The position numbers and the translations under genes are program-made. Shown here one piece after another: positions 15,812 to 22,181 of a stretch of DNA of 22,181 bases. Under the pieces are notes generated by a model. That model saw only the letters and a list, made by a program, of their open reading frames with translations. It did no database searches and was not told where the DNA came from. This stretch comes from Chloroflexota bacterium (lineage in GTDB: Bacteria > Chloroflexota > Anaerolineae > Promineifilales > Promineifilaceae), in NCBI GenBank assembly GCA_024223125.1, contig JAAEOP010000617.1, forward strand, positions 1 through 22,181, given 5' to 3'. Numbering within the stretch: the stretch's first letter is position 1; every line of letters starts with the position of its first letter.

Positions 15812-17658
15812 ATGACCTACACAATTCCATTTTCACAATTAAACAAAACCAACATCCCTACCGCAGGTGGCAAAGGGGCCAACCTGGGCGAAATGACCAT
15901 AGCCGGTTTCCCCGTGCCTCCTGGCTTCGTCCTGACCACAGGCGCATATGACGCCTTCGTGCAGGTACACGGTTTGCAACAATAAATCGTCGATTTAGCC
16001 CACACTATCTCGACTGACGATCCGCAATCGAGCGAAGTTGCCTCTGACAAGATCAAGCAACTCTTTTTAAGGGCAGATATGCCAGTAGCCATTGTGGATG
16101 CAGTGATGGTGGCAAATGAGGGATTGGGTCAAGTTCCTGTTGCTGTGCGCTCCTCGGCCACGGCGGAAGATTTACCCGACGCCAGTTTCGCGGGGCAACA
16201 AGAGACCTTTTTGAACATGCAAGGGAAAGAAGCGCTGCTCGATGCCGTCAAACAGTGTTGGTCCAGTTTATGGACAGCACGCGCAATTACCTATCGCCGC
16301 AGACAAAACATTGCCCCCGACGAGGTCAGCCTTGCCGTGGTTGTGCAAACACAAATTGCTTCTGAAGTGAGCGGAGTGGCCTTCTCGCTCAATCCCAACA
16401 ACAACAGCTACGACGAAGCGGTGATCAATAGCAATACAATGAAATGTTTGCCAAAGATGTCGATACTTGTAAACAACTTGTCACTCAAGACATCCCGTTC
16501 CGTGAACAGGTTGACCAATATCTTGATCTGTTTGGTGAGCAGATGGACACGGTTATGGCGGTGATTGGGCCATCTGGGCTGGAACGAAAACAGATGGAAA
16601 GGATGTTTAAGGATGAAGATGTCGCGGATTTGTTGATTGCTTTGGAGATGGATCTCAATGGCAATCCCACGTCGGAAATGGGACATCTCATGTTTGCTTT
16701 GGCGCAGTTCCCTGAATTGCAGGAAACGGATACGGGTGAACAGTTTGCTGAAAAATTAGCCAATAAGGAATTCTCGTCTGAATTCCAGCAGGCGTTTGAT
16801 GCGTATATGGACAGATTTGGCTGCCGCACGATTCGTGAGATTGATATTGCCACAGAACGGCCGTATGAAAACATCCCCACATTCTTTAAGCAACTCAAAG
16901 CGATGGACGTGCAAAATGACATGTTGGCCCAGGTCGCCCAGCGTCATAAGGATGTCTACAACAAACTGTTAGCGCTTGCCCAACAAAAAGGGAAAGAAAA
17001 GAAATTTAAGAAACAGGCAACCCTGCTCAATAATTATGGCTACCGGGAAATGCCCAAATACTTCTTCATCGTCACCCTCGATTTGATGCGCCAACGCGCG
17101 TTGGCCCTTGGTGAGGCATTTGTGACCCAAGGGCGGCTTGATGAGGCCGCGCAGGTGTTTGATTTGACGGTCGATCAATTAACACAAGCACAAACAGATG
17201 CGTCACTGGATTTACGGGCAACGGCTGCCGAAAATTTGGCCCCGCGTGCCAAACAAGCGAAAGTGCAAGAGTGGCCTCGTGTGGTTGATTCTCGGGGCAA
17301 GATTTTCCGTGTGGAGAGAACGGCCGTAAATGAAGGCGAACTCGTCGGTGATCCCATCGCGCCCGGTGTCGTACGCGGCATTGCCAACGTCCTGCACGAG
17401 CCATACGAAAAACCGCTCAACAAAGGGGAGATTTTGGTCACCCGCGCCACCGACCCCGGCTGGACACCACTTTTTATGAATGCGGATGGGGTGGTCTTGG
17501 AAGTGGGCGGCGCGCTGCAACATGGCGCCGTGATTGCGCGTGAATATGGCTTGCCCTGCGTCTCCGGTATTAACGGCGCAACAATAAGCATCCCCGATGG
17601 CGTAATGATTGATGTGGATGGCAGTAACAGCATTGTGCGGATTATTGAGGGTGTGTAA
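15812..17658 (+). pseudogene. PEP synthase-like dikinase, inactivated by nonsense codon and internal deletion
   Basis: The gene starts with a good site (TTTTGGAGATTTACCC before ATG) and encodes MTYTIPFSQLNKTNIPTAGG, closely like the intact dikinase upstream. Codon 58 is TAA (15983-15985) where the paralog has a sense codon in LQKQIV; a single CAA-to-TAA change would explain it. The frame then continues through VRSSATAEDLPDASFAGQQ to SLNPNNNSYDEAVINSN. At about 16431-16440 the frame changes and roughly 200-300 residues of the ATP-grasp and central domains are missing. The remainder (from about 16432 to 17658) keeps the phosphohistidine domain with GGALQHGAVIAREYGLPC. The C-terminal anchor of the upstream copy is absent. 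The linker differs from the first copy, so these are old paralogs rather than a recent duplication. Confidence 0.88.
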
Positions 17659-17667
17659 TCACCTTGT

Positions 17668-17700
17668 AGTACAAAACGCCCCACTGGAGCGTCTTGTACT
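17668..17700. repeat. Palindromic repeat, copy B, after the dikinase pseudogene
   Basis: AGTACAAAACGCCCC (17668-17682) pairs with GGAGCGTCTTGTACT (17686-17700) at 13 of 15 positions around a 3-nt loop. It starts ten bases after the pseudogene stop. There is no T-run. Its core resembles the repeat at 15757-15790, so related elements flank the pseudogene on both sides. Confidence 0.65.
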
Positions 17701-18148
17701 GCCAAATGTCAAAAACATCACATCAAAAATGAACAGATACCACACCTAAAAACATCTTGACAAGGTGTTTCATCCTTTAATCAATATTTCGAGCTTGTTT
17801 AATAGGAGACGCACCAGCGGCAACATCTCTACATTTGTAAGATAGGGAATGAAAGAGTAGTGTTGTCAGATTAACGGAACCTTTCTCTTTCACAATTTTG
17901 CATGAAAACAAGGGCAAAACACATCGGGGTCACCCTGATGTGCTTTGCTGCATTAATCGGCCATTGAGTAGGTTAGGAGTACCCACTAAGTCGGAACCGA
18001 CCTTTGTTGTTGGCCCATTATATGCCCTAGTATCAGACACGAGAAATAAGCGGCTTTGGGGGCTAGCACTGGGCGATAGATCATTTTGACCCCACTGATG
18101 TTTTTAGAAAACGTCGCTGAACACCAAATCATTTTGCAACTAAAATCT
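17701..18148. other. Gene-free stretch with a doubtful transposase scrap
   Basis: No convincing gene, RNA or promoter is seen. On the minus strand within 17986-18089 a hydrophobic segment (YRPVLAPKAAYFSCLILGHI then MGQQQRSV) faintly recalls the N-terminal region of IS4/IS701-type transposases. Stops follow at once in that frame. CATCGGGGTCACCCTGATG (17923-17941) is an imperfect short palindrome. Confidence 0.3.
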
Positions 18149-21100
18149 CTATACACGCCGCCAGAAACGACGTATCGTTGCACCTAACAGTCCAATGGCT
18201 AATGTGATAGAGGCCCACAAACCACTGGCTGACGACTGAACCCTTATGGAATCTAAAGTAATAGATGTCGGTCCAGGATCATTACCCACTGCCCAGTCGG
18301 AAAAAGAGATAATACCTTGGCGAGTAACGCTTGCACCATTGTCTACTTGGGTGCCAGTGCAATCCCATTGAACACCACCTACCACATCGGGGTACTTACA
18401 AATCTTAGGGATGCTTTCATTGTCGGGTAGGGTTAAATCGGCATTAAAGCCAGAAGCCAAACCACCACTGCTATTACGAGCCGAGATATGCCACCAACGA
18501 TTTTCGGTGAAAGGGACCGTTGCTTTGGGATGCAGCAACGGCACCTGCTCCACTTGCAAACAATCCAAATCCCCCATTGTGTTGATGGCAATAGTTACAT
18601 CATCCCCACCACTGAAAGAAAAGAGATTATTGCTAGCAGACAAACTGCACGACTGCACCGCTTCTTGCAGTTCAACGGCACCCGCGTCACAGTCGGAGCC
18701 ATAAGGGCGGGCCGCGCCACGCTGGTCCAAACTGTTCACTGACGATCCGGCACAGATTGTGACATCACCATGACCAATGGCCGGACTACCGACGATGGGC
18801 GTATGCACCGGCAGTGACCCATTTGTTTCCAAATTAGTATCAATAATCGAATTCAGCGCATACGGGCTGCCGCCATTTGAGGTAGCCCAGAAGGGGTTGG
18901 TAATGGTAAAATTGCTGCTACCGCTATACTGAAACATTTCGTCAATGGCTTCGGCATTTGTTAGCTGGTTGTGGCCTAAGACGGAATGATAGATATCCAC
19001 CTGAGGATCCGTCCAACATCCATCACAGGAAGAAGAAGCAGAAGTTTTGATTGCAGTAATAAATAACTCGTTACCAGTCGGCTTCCCCGTAGTAATATTG
19101 CCACTGAGAATGCTGTTATTGATTTGGAAATTGCCAGCTGCTATAGAAAGACCGCCGCCCTCCTCCACAGCAGTATTGCCGGTCACCGTCACATGATTGA
19201 GCGTCATGAGATTGTAAGGCCACCAATCGTATGCAGATATCCCGTAAGTCATTATGGCGCCCTCTCCAAGGATTCCACCAGATGAATTACCGCTGATCGT
19301 ACTGTTGTTTATTTCCCCCAATACACCAGCGAGCGCTATCGCCCCCCCCCCCGAGGAGAAATGGTCCGTTCTATTATTATCAAGGGTCACATTGTTAAGG
19401 TGCATATGGGTTTCTCTGGCCCAAATACCTCCACCTCCACTCCCATTGAGACCGCTTATATTGTTGCCGGAAATAGTGGTGTTATTGAGGTTTAGCTCAC
19501 CCACCGAGCCCCATTCTGGGACAATCCATTCCGTTCCAACCACTAAATCCCCCCTAATATATATCCCGCCGCCGTTATAATTAGAAGAATTGTCCGTCAC
19601 TGCACTACTATTCAGGTTGATGCCACCGTTGAATGAAAAAATACCATGATTTTCCCCACCTGTTACCGTGGTTTCATTCAATGTGAGATCACCGTTCTCC
19701 AGTACAAGCAACATACCAAAGGAAGGACCGCCGGTTTTCGCAATTGTGGCCCCATTGCCTTCGATGGTGAGGTCACTGACAATATTTGGCAAGGCAGCGT
19801 ATTGGGGGCTAGAGTTAAAGGCGGTGCTGTAGCCATAGCTATTTCCGGCCAGGGTGATCGTATCATCAGCCGCACCAGCAGTGCATTCGGCATAGGTGCC
19901 CCTGTCATCATTGGCATTATGAATGGCCTCCACCAGCGAACAGCCGTCTCCGTTATTGATGCCGGTGGCTCCGGCATCAACCGTGATGGTGGCGCCAGCA
20001 TTGCTGTCATACTCTACTGCCCCGATATCACAAGCTGAGCCGCCGGCTCCAACCCCGTTGCCCCGATCACCACCGTGCTGGTCGCTGCTGGCTCCCGGCA
20101 TACAAAGGATGGCATCGATGGCCGGGCTGGCCGCGGTCAGGCGATGCGATAGGCTGCCCCGGTCGCGCAGCCCTCTCTTTAAGATGTTGTAAAAGACAGT
20201 AGGCGTCCCCCCATCCGAGGTAGCGATGATGTCGCTGCCTGACGGAGTAAACCCAACAAAGGATTCGCTGTTGCTGTAGAGACTGTGTCCAAAGAGATTG
20301 TAATTATTACCGATGATCCCACCGCCACCACTATCATAAATCTCATGGATGACAACAGGGAAAATAAAGTAGTAGCTGGTGTTGCCGCTGACAAGGGTTC
20401 GGTTGAGGTAAATGGTGCTGTTGTTGGCGGCGTTGTAGAGACCACCGCCGTAGCCGTTGCCAAGACCGAGAAACCCCCCAAATTCGTCGGCTCTATTCAG
20501 GGTGATAGTGGCGTAGTTAATCGTGGTCTGAGCGTGGCCGGAACCGGTAGACTGGTTAGCAATGCCCCCGCCGAAGCCAGACACAAGATTGCCAGAAATA
20601 GTGCTGTTGTTGATGGTTAGGTTGGCGTCCCCACTGCCAGTCGTGATATTGGCAATGCCGCCGCCTAAAAAGGGATCAATGCCCCCCCCCCACACAACGT
20701 TGTTATCAATGGTGCTATTACTAATAGTCACAGTCGCATCGGCAATGCCAGCCTCATTGTATATGCCACCCCCATTGTGGTCTCTGGTTTTATTTCCAGA
20801 AATGACGCTGTCATTGATGGTCAGACTGCCCTGGTTTCGGACGCCGCCGTAGTCGTTTCCCCCGGTGATGATGGCCTCGTTGAGGGTGAGGGTGGCGCCG
20901 CTGTTGACCTGAATCAGTCGAAAGTCGCCAGAGGCTCGCTCAACGGTGGCGCCATTGGCCTCGAGGGTGATATTGCTGGTGATATCAGGTAAGGCACTAT
21001 TCGTGCCGTAGGCGGTCGTATAAGCGTAGGTACCACCTGCCAGGGTAATCGTGTCTGACGCACCAGAACCGGCCACACATTCGCCGGACCCACTGTGGTT

Positions 21101-21460
21101 ATTGCCATTAGCATTCATAATGGCTTCGACCAGGGAGCAACCATCGTTAACATTGATGCCCGCTGCACCAGGCGTAACAGTGATGCTGCTGGCATGAACG
21201 CTAGGCGTTGGCCCCCAAGCTAACAAGAGGGCTAAGCCTAACAGGCCCGCTGCAAAACTATTTTGTAGGTATCGTCGCCAGCGACGGGGTTGGTTGGCCA
21301 ACTGTTGGTAAAAATAGACAATGCGTTGTCGAAGCCGTTTGGCACGTTTAAGCATAAGGCTGGCTAGCCAAGGGGTTTGACTGGCTTGTATTACTCGTTG
21401 CCACCAAATAGTCAATATAGTTTTGTTTATTGATCGAGAGTGCTTTATTGTATATTTCAT
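18149..21460 (-). CDS. Secreted, membrane-anchored beta-helix surface protein with two CSLREA / choice-of-anchor Q modules
   Basis: 1103 residues. A long basic N-region (1-68) precedes a hydrophobic signal core (69-83) and a likely cleavage after SVHA (90). Two similar modules follow: each begins with DGCSLVEAI (first at about 106-114), runs through right-handed beta-helix rungs of the type NSTISGN and GGGI, and ends with a DIGAVE/DAGAVE motif. A non-helix domain with ITRQGIISFSDWA-like sequence precedes a C-terminal hydrophobic helix (1081-1096) and RRFWRRV, a typical tripartite surface anchor. Such proteins are exported and often bind or process polysaccharide; no catalytic residues are evident here. 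AAGGGG precedes ATG 21460; Met36 is an alternative start giving a shorter leader. It contains G11 and G10 coding tracts, and CGGCCG is absent throughout, unlike most other genes here. Confidence 0.85.
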   Translation of the reverse strand: MKYTIKHSRSINKTILTIWWQRVIQASQTPWLASLMLKRAKRLRQRIVYFYQQLANQPRRWRRYLQNSFAAGLLGLALLLAWGPTPSVHASSITVTPGAAGINVNDGCSLVEAIMNANGNNHSGSGECVAGSGASDTITLAGGTYAYTTAYGTNSALPDITSNITLEANGATVERASGDFRLIQVNSGATLTLNEAIITGGNDYGGVRNQGSLTINDSVISGNKTRDHNGGGIYNEAGIADATVTISNSTIDNNVVWGGGIDPFLGGGIANITTGSGDANLTINNSTISGNLVSGFGGGIANQSTGSGHAQTTINYATITLNRADEFGGFLGLGNGYGGGLYNAANNSTIYLNRTLVSGNTSYYFIFPVVIHEIYDSGGGGIIGNNYNLFGHSLYSNSESFVGFTPSGSDIIATSDGGTPTVFYNILKRGLRDRGSLSHRLTAASPAIDAILCMPGASSDQHGGDRGNGVGAGGSACDIGAVEYDSNAGATITVDAGATGINNGDGCSLVEAIHNANDDRGTYAECTAGAADDTITLAGNSYGYSTAFNSSPQYAALPNIVSDLTIEGNGATIAKTGGPSFGMLLVLENGDLTLNETTVTGGENHGIFSFNGGINLNSSAVTDNSSNYNGGGIYIRGDLVVGTEWIVPEWGSVGELNLNNTTISGNNISGLNGSGGGGIWARETHMHLNNVTLDNNRTDHFSSGGGAIALAGVLGEINNSTISGNSSGGILGEGAIMTYGISAYDWWPYNLMTLNHVTVTGNTAVEEGGGLSIAAGNFQINNSILSGNITTGKPTGNELFITAIKTSASSSCDGCWTDPQVDIYHSVLGHNQLTNAEAIDEMFQYSGSSNFTITNPFWATSNGGSPYALNSIIDTNLETNGSLPVHTPIVGSPAIGHGDVTICAGSSVNSLDQRGAARPYGSDCDAGAVELQEAVQSCSLSASNNLFSFSGGDDVTIAINTMGDLDCLQVEQVPLLHPKATVPFTENRWWHISARNSSGGLASGFNADLTLPDNESIPKICKYPDVVGGVQWDCTGTQVDNGASVTRQGIISFSDWAVGNDPGPTSITLDSIRVQSSASGLWASITLAIGLLGATIRRFWRRV
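19342..19352 (-). repeat. G11 homopolymer in the beta-helix coding strand
   Basis: Eleven consecutive C on the plus strand, so G11 in the coding strand, encode part of SSGGGAIA in the second module. The reading frame is intact at this length; a change of one or two bases would truncate the protein before the C-terminal anchor. Confidence 0.9.
20682..20691 (-). repeat. G10 homopolymer in the beta-helix coding strand
   Basis: Ten consecutive C on the plus strand, so G10 in the coding strand, encode VWGGGID in the first module. This is the second long G tract in the same gene; a slip here would truncate the protein early. Confidence 0.9.
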
Positions 21461-21848
21461 TGCTTACCCCTTCTTTTTCTTACTCGACTCTGGCGAAAAA
21501 TTCTCCGCACTGTTTTAAGAAAAAGGAAATCAACAAAACGAACAGAAAGTGGAAAAAGAAAGTATCGGATGCTCTTAAGTAAGGTAGTTCATAATAGTAC
21601 ATATAGTAGCCCCAATGTCAACACCATAAATTTAGGAAAAAGTTCAATAGATCTTATCGGAAATAAGAAAAACTTCATGTTGAGGTGCAAAAAAACATCG
21701 AATTTCCAAGAATTACACTTGAACAAACTTTGCAAAATAAATAAAACTGTTCCATTACTGGTGCATAACAATCAAGAAATGCACAACTGAATTAGAGCAG
21801 TTCTGACAACAACTTTAACAGAACTTTAACAATCGAGCCGATACTTTG
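21461..21848. other. AT-rich intergenic region before the transposase
   Basis: No credible gene is seen on either strand. Visible structure is minor: GTGCAT (21760-21765) and ATGCAC (21778-21783) can pair, and AACTTTAACAG/AACTTTAACA is a short direct repeat at about 21811-21831. The left end of the insertion sequence should lie near 21790-21820, but its terminal inverted repeat cannot be defined without the right end. No clear promoter for the beta-helix gene was found. Confidence 0.4.
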
Positions 21849-22181
21849 ATGGAATTGGTGGATGCGATATGCAGCAATCCCCATGCCCGTTCCGTTGTTG
21901 AATACAGCCTCACACTCTGTTTTCGACGCAACTACTCGACTCTCTTCAAAGCAATCAACGAAATGGAAAGGGATGATTTGATGGCAGCGCACCTGCTTGC
22001 ACCTTATCTACCGCAGCCAAAGCAACGGCCGTTTTGGTTGTTGGGAACGGATGTTACGCCACAACCACGCCAGTTTGCCCACACGTTGGCTGATAGAGGG
22101 ATGGTCTACCAACCAAACACAATCAAAGGGAATATACCCGTTACACTTGGTCATCAATATTCAACCACCATATTATTCCCA
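21849..22181 (+). CDS. DDE transposase, N-terminal part, truncated by the window edge
   Basis: 111 residues are visible and the frame is open to the edge. The block LLGTDVTPQPRQFAHTLADR followed by GMVYQPNTIKGNIPVTLGHQ is characteristic of a transposase family that I recall as GVDATPQPRPFAHTLEDRG-type; Asp68 would be the first acidic residue of the DDE triad. The N-terminal helix region (SVVEYSLTLCFRRNYSTLFK) also fits. The start is uncertain: the frame is open back to a stop at 21816, and TTG 21846 is possible. There is no strong ribosome binding site, as is common for transposases. IS family and completeness cannot be judged here. Confidence 0.8.
   Translation, partial: MELVDAICSNPHARSVVEYSLTLCFRRNYSTLFKAINEMERDDLMAAHLLAPYLPQPKQRPFWLLGTDVTPQPRQFAHTLADRGMVYQPNTIKGNIPVTLGHQYSTTILFP

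Noticed and set aside
16444..17658. Independent 404-residue gene from the open frame
   Set aside because: The ATG has no ribosome binding site, and the sequence is the middle and end of a dikinase whose front lies directly upstream in another frame; it is the 3' part of a pseudogene.
17986..18183. Transposase remnant on the minus strand
   Set aside because: Only a faint resemblance over about 28 residues, followed by stops; too weak to call a mobile element.
19646..20038. Plus-strand open frames opposite the beta-helix gene
   Set aside because: They mirror the Gly/Asn/Thr repeat codons of the sense gene and show no protein features.
1..22181. CRISPR array, tRNA or rRNA genes
   Set aside because: No regularly spaced direct repeats and no cloverleaf or rRNA-like stretches were seen on either strand.

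Overview
The window looks like a chromosomal segment of moderate GC from an uncultured-type bacterium, most likely a Chloroflexota (Anaerolineae-like) lineage. This assignment is an inference. It rests on the mix of families (PIG-L deacetylase, non-pyrrolysine MttB methyltransferase, MurL-like PP-loop protein, CSLREA / choice-of-anchor Q beta-helix surface protein) and on strong over-use of the octamer ACGGCCGT, of which 19 exact copies were counted by eye.

Layout. Positions 1-395 (minus) hold the start of a PIG-L deacetylase. Positions 572-5839 (plus) are a compact run: a Ca2+-type P-type ATPase, a PRC-barrel/DUF1269-like protein overlapping it by ATGA, an Ala-rich helical-repeat protein behind a hairpin, and a DinB-fold protein. 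A 33-codon relic follows. Positions 5986-11129 (plus) carry three well-translated genes: an MttB/MtgB-family methyltransferase, a MurL-like ATP-pyrophosphatase and a cytoplasmic molybdopterin oxidoreductase. No corrinoid protein or reactivase lies beside them.

Positions 11130-11549 hold no intact gene. They contain a beta-helix gene relic and two inverted repeats. Positions 11550-12458 (minus) are an ArsR-SRPBCC operon with a clear sigma70-type promoter and a palindrome at its probable start site. Positions 12663-15422 (plus) encode a PEP-synthase/rifampicin-phosphotransferase-like dikinase with a C-terminal membrane anchor. Next come a headless TetR fragment and a second dikinase copy destroyed by a nonsense codon and an internal deletion, flanked on both sides by related palindromic repeats.

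Positions 18149-21460 (minus) encode a 1103-residue secreted beta-helix protein with two tandem modules and G11 and G10 tracts in its coding strand. An AT-rich gap leads to the 5' part of a DDE transposase running off the right edge. The left two thirds are thus compact gene clusters. The right third is a decaying, accessory-like region with pseudogenes, repeats, a surface protein and a transposase. The ACGGCCGT signature vanishes there between 17328 and 22024.
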